16,738 nt of DNA from Solobacterium sp. (GTDB taxonomy: Bacteria; Bacillota_I; Bacilli_A; Erysipelotrichales; Erysipelotrichaceae). A model generated the notes under the pieces. The model made no database searches. It was not told the DNA's origin and worked only from the letters and a program-made list of their open reading frames with translations. The number at the start of each line of letters is the position of its first letter. Positions within the stretch are counted from its first letter, which is position 1. The stretch lies in NCBI GenBank assembly GCA_017514645.1, contig JAFWJP010000141.1, positions 1-16,738 on the forward strand, written 5' to 3'. Shown here piece after piece: positions 1 to 6,568 of the stretch. The position numbers were made by a program, and so were the translations under genes.

Positions 1-54
1 CCGGAAGAAGAAAAGGAAGAGAAGAAGAAAAAGAAAAAAGAGAAGAAGGGTTAA
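1..54 (+). CDS. C-terminal end of an unidentified protein with a Lys/Glu-rich tail (5' truncated by window)
   Basis: Reading frame 1 is open from the first base and ends at TAA (52-54). It encodes PEEEKEEKKKKKKEKKG, a highly charged tail of the kind found at the ends of many nucleic-acid-associated or ribosome-associated proteins. Only 17 residues are visible, so no function can be given. The stop overlaps the stop of the convergent ppk1 gene: TTA at 51-53 is the ppk1 stop read on the minus strand. Frames 2 and 3 are also open across the same purine-rich stretch, so the choice of frame rests mainly on the tidy stop at the gene border. Low confidence. Confidence 0.35.
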   Translation, partial: PEEEKEEKKKKKKEKKG

Positions 55-2213
55 TCCTTCTTCCCAGGTCCGCTTCCGGCGGACTTTTTCTTCGGCTGTT
101 TGTATCTGGTGGTGAACACGATGCCTTTATGGGCAGATTGTACAGTACCGGTCATCTGGATCACTTCCTTTGAAGCAAGTGTGGTACGCATGAGTTCTTC
201 CTGGGCATTCAGGGGTTCACCGGTATTCTTGATCCGTCGGTAACGGCCGTCGGATGACAGCCTGCGGGCTTTGACATTGTCGCTGAGGCAGAGGCTGAGA
301 TACCGGTGCAGTTCTTTGCGGATCTCCTTGTCCTTGATCGGTACTGCGATCTCGACCCGGCGTTCGGTATTGCGGGTCATGAGGTCGGCTGAAGAGATAT
401 ACATCTTTTCGCTGCGTCCGCGTCCGAAGACATAGATCCGGCTGTGTTCCAGATAACGTCCGACGATGGAGCGGATATGTATGTTCTCGGTTTTTCCTTT
501 TACTTCCGGCAGAATACAGCTGATTCCACGTACGATGAGGTCGATCTGTACACCGGCGCAGCTGGCTTCCTGCAGCTTACGGATGATCTCTTCATCGGTG
601 ACGGCGTTGACCTTGGCAATGATGCGGCCTTTCGGTCCTTTCTGCGTTTCCCGTTCGATCAGGCTGAGAATGGTGCTCTTCAGGGATACCGGGGCGATGA
701 GCAGACTGCGGTAGCGGCCGTCAAGCACACCGGTCATCATGTTGCGGAAAAAGGCAAGGGAATCCCTGACGATTGCCGGATCTGCCGTGACATAAGCCAG
801 ATCGGTATACTGACGGGCAGTGACCTCATTGAAGTTTCCGGTTGCGATCAGCACAGCGTACTGCAGGTTCTTTCCGCTGCGGCGGGTGATCAGGCAGATC
901 TTGGAGTGTACTTTATAGTCTTCGAATCCGTACATTACATTACAGCCGGATTCCATGAGCTTTTCGGAATAGTCGATATTGTTCTGTTCATCGAAACGTG
1001 CTTTGAGTTCTATAAGTACCGTGACTTCCTTGCCGTTTTCGGCAGCCAGGCAGAGATAATCCACGAGACGTGCGCGTTTGGCCAGACGGTAGATGGTGAT
1101 GCGGATGGAGAGGACATCCGGGTCTGAAGCGGCTTCCCTCACCAGCTGCAGGAATGCGTCCATGGATTCATACGGGTAGGAGAGCAGGACATCCTTCTTC
1201 TGGATCTGATTGAACAGAGACTGTTTATAGTGGAATGCCGGACTGAGCTTCGGGGTATAGGGCGGATGAAGATGTTCTTTCTGCCGGGAATCCAGCAGGT
1301 CGGAAACCGTATAGAAAGAACGGCGGTCCAGGGGAATCTCCGTCAGAACAGCTGTAACATCCGCTGCCCTTAGTTCTTTTTCCAGGTAACGGCGTATCTG
1401 TACACCCGGTATGCGTGAAACCTCGATCTTGACCAGATCCATACGCCGCCGCTTTTTGAGCATGGTCATCATCCTTGCCCGGTAATCATCCGGATCGGAC
1501 AGTTCACTGGTCAGATCGATCGCGGAATTGCGGGTGATGGTGAACTTGAAGCGTTCTTTGATCTCAGCACCGCGGAAGAAAGACGCAATTTGCGCGCTGA
1601 CAAGGTCCTCCATATGAAGGTAACGGGTACTGGTTTTTCCCGGGAGACGGATCAGCCGGTTCAGGGAAGCCGGGATCGGTGCCAGTGCCAGTACATCGTT
1701 TCCGTGGTATTTCATGGCTGCTGCAGCATAAACAATTCCTGCCTGAAGCGGCGGCAGGGGATGGTGCGCATCAACGATCTGGGCGCCCAGAACGGGCTGT
1801 ACGACGGAAAGGAAATACTGTTTCAGCCATGTTTTCTCTTCTTTCGTACATTCATCGTAGGACAGGGCAAAGATGCCTTCTCTGCGCAGTTCCTTCTTCA
1901 GTTCGCTGTAGATCTCTTCCCGCTTCCAGCACAGTTTGGCTGCAGCCGCATCGATCTTCTTCAGCTGCTTCGTCACGCTCATTCCGCTTTTGTCGTCGAT
2001 ATCATCTTCCTTGAGCGCTTTCATACCGATGAGATAACCGACACGCACGGAAAAGAACTCATCCAGGTTGGAAGAGAATATCGCAATGAATTTCAATCGT
2101 TCCAGAAGCGGAACATCCGGATCGGCTGCTTCCATGAGACACCGCTCATTGAACCGCAGCCAGGACAGTTCCCGGTTCTGGGTGTAGCCCTCCTGATAGA
2201 GATCTTTGATCAT
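51..2213 (-). CDS. ppk1: polyphosphate kinase 1 (PPK1)
   Basis: The enzyme reversibly polymerises the gamma-phosphate of ATP into inorganic polyphosphate. The 720-residue product has the full family layout. The N-terminal domain carries ELSWLRFNERCL and FSSNLDEFFSVRVG. The catalytic core holds KVHSKICLI, with the autophosphorylated His at residue 436 (E. coli PPK1 His435). It also holds the TGNFNEVTARQYTD block and a second conserved His at 590 in HSRIYVF (E. coli His592). Length is normal (about 690-720). The open frame extends 36 codons further upstream, but ATG at 2211-2213 is the likely start: the protein similarity begins there, and an extended -10 box at 2235-2240 predicts transcription starting near 2228, inside the longer frame. 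The C-terminus is Lys-rich (KQPKKKSAGSGPGKKD). The stop overlaps that of a convergent gene, and the gene is divergent from the UPF0158-GNAT gene. Confidence 0.97.
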   Translation of the reverse strand: MIKDLYQEGYTQNRELSWLRFNERCLMEAADPDVPLLERLKFIAIFSSNLDEFFSVRVGYLIGMKALKEDDIDDKSGMSVTKQLKKIDAAAAKLCWKREEIYSELKKELRREGIFALSYDECTKEEKTWLKQYFLSVVQPVLGAQIVDAHHPLPPLQAGIVYAAAAMKYHGNDVLALAPIPASLNRLIRLPGKTSTRYLHMEDLVSAQIASFFRGAEIKERFKFTITRNSAIDLTSELSDPDDYRARMMTMLKKRRRMDLVKIEVSRIPGVQIRRYLEKELRAADVTAVLTEIPLDRRSFYTVSDLLDSRQKEHLHPPYTPKLSPAFHYKQSLFNQIQKKDVLLSYPYESMDAFLQLVREAASDPDVLSIRITIYRLAKRARLVDYLCLAAENGKEVTVLIELKARFDEQNNIDYSEKLMESGCNVMYGFEDYKVHSKICLITRRSGKNLQYAVLIATGNFNEVTARQYTDLAYVTADPAIVRDSLAFFRNMMTGVLDGRYRSLLIAPVSLKSTILSLIERETQKGPKGRIIAKVNAVTDEEIIRKLQEASCAGVQIDLIVRGISCILPEVKGKTENIHIRSIVGRYLEHSRIYVFGRGRSEKMYISSADLMTRNTERRVEIAVPIKDKEIRKELHRYLSLCLSDNVKARRLSSDGRYRRIKNTGEPLNAQEELMRTTLASKEVIQMTGTVQSAHKGIVFTTRYKQPKKKSAGSGPGKKD

Positions 2214-2234
2214 GTTGCCTGACTTTCTGTTACC

Positions 2235-2263
2235 ATTGTAGCAGAAAGAAAGTACGGAAACTG
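2235..2263 (-). promoter_or_regulatory. predicted ppk1 promoter (extended -10)
   Basis: On the minus strand TGC-TACAAT (-10 at 2235-2240) is a good extended -10 element. The hexamer 17 bp upstream is only CAGTTT (2258-2263), a poor -35, so recognition would rest on the TGn extension. The predicted start near 2228 gives a leader of about 15 nt before ATG 2213. Confidence 0.5.
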
Positions 2264-2295
2264 TGGAATCACAGGATCGTACGGAGGTCAGAACA

Positions 2296-3144
2296 ATGGG
2301 AGTACTGCTGCAGGATGTCATGGATCATCTGGAAGATACCGATCGTGAACATTCCTTCTTCTATGATCCGGAACGGGACCGTTTCATTCCGGAAGCGGAC
2401 GATGATGAGTGCATTCCGCTCTATGATCACCGGGAAATCAATGATTACGGTATGATGGAGGATTTCATTGCGACCGTACAGGATGACAAGGCGGCGGAAT
2501 GGCTGAAGAATGCCATCAAGGGAAGAGGCGCGTTCCGCATGTTCCGGGCAACCTGCGACCGTTTCGGGCTGACAGAGCGCTGGTATGCATACCGTGAGAA
2601 CAGATACCGTGATCTGGCCGTAGACTGGTGTCTGGAGAACGGAATCGCCTATGAAGACATTCCGTATGTCCCGGAACCCGATGATGATGAATACGTAGAT
2701 GAGCCGGAAACAGTATTTCCTCGTCCGGAGACGAAGGAAATACGCTATGGCGCAGTCTCCCGTAAAAACCGTCTGCCGGTGGTGCTGCTGGTCAGGGATG
2801 ATCTGCAGGAAGGGGGAGAAGACGCGGATACGGAAGACGCGGAGGATGTTCTGGATGCGTATTTCGGCGACGGGTGTATGGTATTTGCGGCGATGGAGAA
2901 CGGGATACCGGTCGGCTATATTGCGGTATGTGATGCGCGGGCGGAGCGGCTGTACGTTCGCCCGGAATACCGCCGGAGAGGCATCGGTACGGCTTTGCTG
3001 AAAATGGCAGAAGAGAATACCGAGCTTATGATCGATCTGATTCCGGGCAGAGCAGATGCTGAAGCATTCTTCCGCCACCGTGGATACGGAACCGTGGAAC
3101 TGATCCGGTTGAGGAAAACACATGGAACTGAAACAGCTGAGTGA
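2296..3144 (+). CDS. UPF0158 domain fused to a GNAT N-acetyltransferase domain
   Basis: The protein is 282 residues. Residues 1 to about 125 resemble the uncharacterised UPF0158 family: an acidic N-terminus, then INDYGMMEDFIATVQD, LKNAIKGRGAFRMFR and a WY...R...AVDWCLENGI block. An acidic linker follows (EPDDDEYVDEPE), then a GNAT fold at about 145-280 with the acetyl-CoA loop RPEYRRRGIGTALL and a terminal FFRHRGYG segment. GNAT enzymes move an acetyl group from acetyl-CoA to an amine; the substrate is unknown. An ATG 33 nt earlier (2263) is in frame, but GGAGG at 2283-2287 sits 8 nt before ATG 2296, so that start is preferred. The gene overlaps the next one by 23 nt, indicating co-transcription. 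A small in-frame 15-nt tandem duplication in the linker (about 2818-2847) encodes EDADT/EDAED. Confidence 0.82.
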   Translation: MGVLLQDVMDHLEDTDREHSFFYDPERDRFIPEADDDECIPLYDHREINDYGMMEDFIATVQDDKAAEWLKNAIKGRGAFRMFRATCDRFGLTERWYAYRENRYRDLAVDWCLENGIAYEDIPYVPEPDDDEYVDEPETVFPRPETKEIRYGAVSRKNRLPVVLLVRDDLQEGGEDADTEDAEDVLDAYFGDGCMVFAAMENGIPVGYIAVCDARAERLYVRPEYRRRGIGTALLKMAEENTELMIDLIPGRADAEAFFRHRGYGTVELIRLRKTHGTETAE

Positions 3145-3835
3145 ACGGATCTTCTGGTATCCGTATGAAGAGGAACGCGACCGGCCGATTCTGGGGTATA
3201 TCGGGGGAAACAAGCGGGCTCTGGCTGTGGATGCCGGTCATTCTTCCCTGCACGTCCGGGATTTCTACCGGGCGCTGAATACGGCTGAGCTGCCGCTTCC
3301 GGACCTGACTGCGATCACACACTGGCACTGGGATCATTCATTCGGCATGCCGTTTGTGCAGGGTCTGACGATTGCGGAACAGCGTACGGATGTGATCCTG
3401 AGGGACATAGCCAAGTATATGACACCGGAATACGCAAGGTCGATGATGGTGCAGGATGAGCACATCGGAAGGGAGTACGCCGAAGGGCAGGAGATGAAGG
3501 TCTGCGGGGCGGATATCGTGTTCCGGGATACGCTGAGGATCGATCTTGGTGAACTGACGGCAGAACTGTTCCACGGACCATCACCGCATACCGATGACTG
3601 TGTATATGTTTATGTTCCGGAGGAGAAGGTTCTGTTCCTCGGGGACGCGCCGTGCGGAAAGTATCCGGATTGGTATGTGGATCCTGCAAAAGCGGAAGAG
3701 ATCATCTCCCGGCTGGAGGAAACTGATTTTGATACTGCGGTAAGCGGACACTGGGAACCGCAGACCAAGGAGGAGATTATTTCCTTCATCCGGAGCAGTT
3801 ATCTTAAGCAAACCGATTGTTTGCAAGGTGATTGA
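3122..3835 (+). CDS. metallo-beta-lactamase-fold hydrolase
   Basis: The 237-residue protein is a compact MBL-fold hydrolase. The metal-binding signature is THWHWDHSFG with His67, His69, Asp71 and His72. Later ligands are His156 (SPHTDDCV), Asp175 (LFLGDAP) and His210 (VSGHWEP), giving a complete two-metal site. There is no signal peptide, so it is probably cytosolic. The fold includes glyoxalase II-like thioesterases, lactonases and others; nothing here fixes the substrate. GAGG at 3111-3114 lies 7 nt before the ATG, inside the end of the upstream GNAT gene, so translation of the two is probably coupled. Its stop codon is embedded in the promoter/dyad region of the following acyltransferase. 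Confidence 0.9.
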   Translation: MELKQLSERIFWYPYEEERDRPILGYIGGNKRALAVDAGHSSLHVRDFYRALNTAELPLPDLTAITHWHWDHSFGMPFVQGLTIAEQRTDVILRDIAKYMTPEYARSMMVQDEHIGREYAEGQEMKVCGADIVFRDTLRIDLGELTAELFHGPSPHTDDCVYVYVPEEKVLFLGDAPCGKYPDWYVDPAKAEEIISRLEETDFDTAVSGHWEPQTKEEIISFIRSSYLKQTDCLQGD

Positions 3836-3849
3836 CAGGTTGTTATAAT
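3821..3849 (+). promoter_or_regulatory. predicted promoter of the acyltransferase gene
   Basis: TTGCAA (3821-3826), a 17-bp spacer, and TATAAT (3844-3849) preceded by TGT, i.e. a consensus -10 with TGn extension. The -35 lies inside the last codons of the MBL gene. Start of transcription is predicted near 3856, about 29 nt before the ATG. Confidence 0.7.
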
Positions 3850-3857
3850 GAACCTGT
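3835..3857. repeat. perfect inverted repeat flanking the -10 box (candidate operator or weak terminator)
   Basis: ACAGGTT (3835-3841) and AACCTGT (3851-3857) are exact reverse complements separated by 9 bp that contain the TATAAT box. A repressor bound here would block the promoter. As RNA from the upstream gene it would form a 7-bp stem followed by TTTT, so it could also act as a weak terminator. Confidence 0.6.
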
Positions 3858-3884
3858 TTTACAAGGCAGTAAACAGATTCAACT

Positions 3885-4973
3885 ATGAAACAAGACTCAT
3901 CCTATTCATTTATTCATCTGTACAAATTTGTGGCAGCTATGGTCATCGCAATGATTTTTCACTTCGATGACCATTTTTGTACGATCGTGGGTCTGGACAA
4001 TCCGTTCCGCGGAAATATGCTGACGTTTTATCTGAGCTGGCACGGCTGGGCGTTGACGGAACTGTTCTTCATGTTTTCGGGCATTCTGTTTATCCATGTT
4101 TATCTGCCGAAGATCATCAGCGGAGCCTATACATTCAACCGGTTCATGAAGCGGAGGATCCTGCGGCTGTTTCCAATGATTGTACTGAGTACTGTGACGC
4201 TGTATATCATTGAACTGCTGCTGTACCGGAATGATCTGAAATCATGGAGCGGATCGCTGGATATCATTCCATTGTTGTGGAACATCTTTTTCGGCAGTGG
4301 TGTTGTGTTCAATTCCGGCGCGTATATCAATGAACCGGTATGGTATATCGGTGTCCTGGTGCTTTGTTATGTGATTGCCTATATTCTCGCTTTCATCGAT
4401 CGGAAGTACCGCAGTTCAAGTTTGTTCTTCATCCCGGTGTTTGCCGGGCTGTGCATCATGTATTCCGGTCTGCAGCTGCCGCTTCTGAATTTCCGGGTGG
4501 CCAGAGGGCTGGTAGCTTTCTTCCTTGGCTGCATGCTGGAACTGTTTATGGTACACTACAATTCCTACTTTCCCAACCGAAAGAAGCGGCTGATCATTGC
4601 GGCGTGTCTGATGCTTGGGTTTGCACTGCTGATCCTGAGACTGCACTTTGCCGGATTCGGAACAATGTCCAGTGAAGTTTTGTTCTATGATTTCTTCGTG
4701 TTTCTGCCGGTGATCTTCCTATCAATGGTCTGCAGACCGCTGAACCGGATCTGTTCCCATCCGTTCATCAAGGTACTTGGATCCTTATCTTATGGGATTT
4801 ATCTCTGGAACTTTGTCATCTATGCTGAGGTCTATCTAATCATCTCGCTGGTGGACAACGGTATCGCCAGAGCCCAGGCCAATATCATGATGCTGTGGGC
4901 GATCATGTGCGTCATGCATCTGCTGGTTGCATATCTGGCGGAGAAGCTGGTGTCATATCTGCAGCGGATATAA
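3885..4973 (+). CDS. acyltransferase 3 family integral membrane protein
   Basis: The 362-residue, very hydrophobic protein has about ten predicted membrane segments. It begins with the typical acyltransferase 3 opening (SFIHLYKFVAAMVIAMIFHF), in which His26 at the end of the first helix matches the conserved catalytic His. It also has the FMKRRILRLFPM basic loop typical of the family. Such proteins acylate (often O-acetylate) sugars in surface polysaccharide, peptidoglycan or lipids; the substrate here is unknown. The gene stands alone between its own promoter and a terminator. There is no good ribosome binding site: AAGG at 3863-3866 is about 18 nt from the ATG, so translation may be weak. 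It uses more AT-rich codons than its neighbours, partly because of its Phe/Ile content; this is no more than a faint hint of separate origin. Confidence 0.9.
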   Translation: MKQDSSYSFIHLYKFVAAMVIAMIFHFDDHFCTIVGLDNPFRGNMLTFYLSWHGWALTELFFMFSGILFIHVYLPKIISGAYTFNRFMKRRILRLFPMIVLSTVTLYIIELLLYRNDLKSWSGSLDIIPLLWNIFFGSGVVFNSGAYINEPVWYIGVLVLCYVIAYILAFIDRKYRSSSLFFIPVFAGLCIMYSGLQLPLLNFRVARGLVAFFLGCMLELFMVHYNSYFPNRKKRLIIAACLMLGFALLILRLHFAGFGTMSSEVLFYDFFVFLPVIFLSMVCRPLNRICSHPFIKVLGSLSYGIYLWNFVIYAEVYLIISLVDNGIARAQANIMMLWAIMCVMHLLVAYLAEKLVSYLQRI

Positions 4974-4977
4974 ACAC

Positions 4978-5016
4978 AACAGTGCCCGGCATTACTGCCG
5001 GACACTGTTTTCTTTT
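4978..5016 (+). terminator. rho-independent terminator of the acyltransferase gene, overlapping the DUF3784 3' end
   Basis: A 14-bp stem with one C/A mismatch (arms 4978-4991 and 4996-5009) carries loop TTAC and is followed by TTTTCTTTT. On the minus strand the hairpin is followed only by a mixed TTGTGTTTAT, so it is a weaker terminator for the opposing operon. The minus-strand stop codon of the DUF3784 gene falls in the loop. Confidence 0.88.
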
Positions 5017-5354
5017 CTGTATGGCTCGAATGCTTTGTAAGGATCCAGGTGGAAGTCCCGGAACACCAGAATCAGCAGGATCACGTAGGCTGCGAGTGTG
5101 ATCAGCAGCGGATGATCGGTGATACGGACAAGAACAGCCGCAATAAGGAAGACGGCGGTCAGTTTCAGCATCAGATTCCGGTAATCCAGGGCCATCGCAC
5201 GTGTATCGTATTCCGCCTGTTTCTGCGGACTGAAGTCGTTGAATCCGGCTATCAGCCGGCAGACAGCACGGTCTTTGCCATAGGCGAAGATGAAGGCGAA
5301 GACAGCGAACAATGCGGCTGTGAGCAGGTTGATCCACATATACCCCTGGTTCAT
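4992..5354 (-). CDS. small DUF3784-like membrane protein
   Basis: The 120-residue protein has a hydrophobic N-terminal helix (about 7-25), then LIAGFNDFSPQKQAEYD, which matches the AGxNxxSxxExxxYD-type motif of DUF3784 proteins. Two further hydrophobic segments follow (about 63-80 and 85-99), and the C-terminus is polar. The function of the family is unknown. It starts 6 nt after the stop of the M20 amidohydrolase and is probably the last gene of the hydrogenase operon. No clear Shine-Dalgarno is seen before ATG 5352-5354; an in-frame ATG at 5337-5339 is an alternative. The last codons form one arm of the converging terminator. Confidence 0.75.
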   Translation of the reverse strand: MNQGYMWINLLTAALFAVFAFIFAYGKDRAVCRLIAGFNDFSPQKQAEYDTRAMALDYRNLMLKLTAVFLIAAVLVRITDHPLLITLAAYVILLILVFRDFHLDPYKAFEPYRKENSVRQ

Positions 5355-5360
5355 AACGTT

Positions 5361-6524
5361 TTATTTCAGGTATTTTGCCGCGTAGGTCACGAAGAATTCC
5401 ACGACCGGCAGAAAGCCTTTTTCATCGAGGAAGAATCTTGTATTGTGATGGGCCGGAATGGCATCGGGACGATCGGGCTTGCAGCCGAACTGCACGTAGC
5501 ATCCCGGGTACGCGGCTGTCATGTAGCTGAAATCATCGCTGCCGGTATTCGGCGTCGGCATCGGGTAATACGTTGTGCCGATTTCTGCCATGACTTCCCT
5601 TGCCATGTCGACCGCGTCATCATCGTTGACGACCGGCGGACAGTAGGCGATCTTTTCCATCTTCGCGGATGCACCGAAGGCTGCTGCGGTATGTTCCGCG
5701 ATCTCTTCCATCTTTGCCAGAACGGTATCCAGATCCTCAAGATGGAAGTAACGCAGGTTGCCTTCAATCGTGCAGGTATCGGGAATGATGTTGTAGGCTG
5801 TACCGGCATGGATCATGCAGGGACTGATGACCAGTGTCCGGAACGGATCGAAGTAACTGGAAGGGATCATGGTGATCTGGTTGAGGATCATTGCGGCCGG
5901 GCGGATCGGATCAATGGCCTGGTCCGGGCGGGAACCATGTCCGCCTCTGCCTGTCACTGTCAGCTTCCACTGGCAGTTGCCGGCAAACTGAGCGCCTTTC
6001 AGCACAGCAGCGTAACCTGTGGGCAGGGGTGCAGCCACATGGTTGCCGATGATACGGTCCACACCACCCTTGCTGCTGAGATATTCCACGATCTCCTGCG
6101 GTCCGTTCCCGCTGATTTCTTCTGCAACCTGAAAGCACAGATAGACCGTGCCGGCCAGTTCTTCTCTCATCTCCATCAGGCACTTTGCGGCACCGAGCAG
6201 GGTAGCTGTGTGAGCATCATGCCCGCAGGCATGCATGACACCGGGAACCGTGGACTTGTATTCCGATTCGATCTCTTCCTGCATGGGCAGAGCGTCCATA
6301 TCCGCACGGATGGCCAGCTTCTTTCCCGGTTTTCCGCCTTCAATGCGTCCGACCACATTGCGGTGCCCGACGACGTCAAAGGGAATTCCCATCTCCTTCA
6401 GTTCTTCCTGGATCCGGGCAGATGTCTTCTCTTCCTGAAGACCCAGTTCCGGGTACATGTGAAAGTGTCTGCGCAGCGCAATCGTATAATCTTCGTATTT
6501 TGATGCCAGTTCATGAATGTTCAT
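5361..6524 (-). CDS. M20D-type metal-dependent amidohydrolase (hippurate / N-acyl amino acid hydrolase-like)
   Basis: The 387-residue protein is a complete M20D amidohydrolase, the group that removes acyl or acetyl caps from amino acids or small conjugates. It shows RRHFHMYPELGLQEEKTS near the N-terminus, RADMDALPMQE (73-83), and the metal-site motif HACGHDAHTA with Cys100 and His102. Also present are the Glu pair 135-136 (QVAEE), His162, the dimerisation-domain GRGGHGSRPDQAIDPI segment, and HHNTRFFLDE near the end. No signal peptide is seen, so it should be cytosolic. CCTCCT at 6533-6538 (AGGAGG on the coding strand) is 8 nt upstream of the ATG. It lies 44 nt after the hydrogenase gene and 6 nt before the DUF3784 gene, suggesting one transcript. 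The exact substrate cannot be told from the sequence. Confidence 0.93.
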   Translation of the reverse strand: MNIHELASKYEDYTIALRRHFHMYPELGLQEEKTSARIQEELKEMGIPFDVVGHRNVVGRIEGGKPGKKLAIRADMDALPMQEEIESEYKSTVPGVMHACGHDAHTATLLGAAKCLMEMREELAGTVYLCFQVAEEISGNGPQEIVEYLSSKGGVDRIIGNHVAAPLPTGYAAVLKGAQFAGNCQWKLTVTGRGGHGSRPDQAIDPIRPAAMILNQITMIPSSYFDPFRTLVISPCMIHAGTAYNIIPDTCTIEGNLRYFHLEDLDTVLAKMEEIAEHTAAAFGASAKMEKIAYCPPVVNDDDAVDMAREVMAEIGTTYYPMPTPNTGSDDFSYMTAAYPGCYVQFGCKPDRPDAIPAHHNTRFFLDEKGFLPVVEFFVTYAAKYLK

Positions 6525-6568
6525 ATACTCGTCCTCCTAATGGCTTTTGTGACAGAACGCATTTCCGG

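Noticed and set aside
5049..6503. 484-codon plus-strand frame opposite the M20D amidohydrolase
   Set aside because: The minus strand encodes a complete M20D enzyme with intact metal motifs and a good ribosome binding site; the plus-strand product is His/Arg/Cys-rich with no family features.
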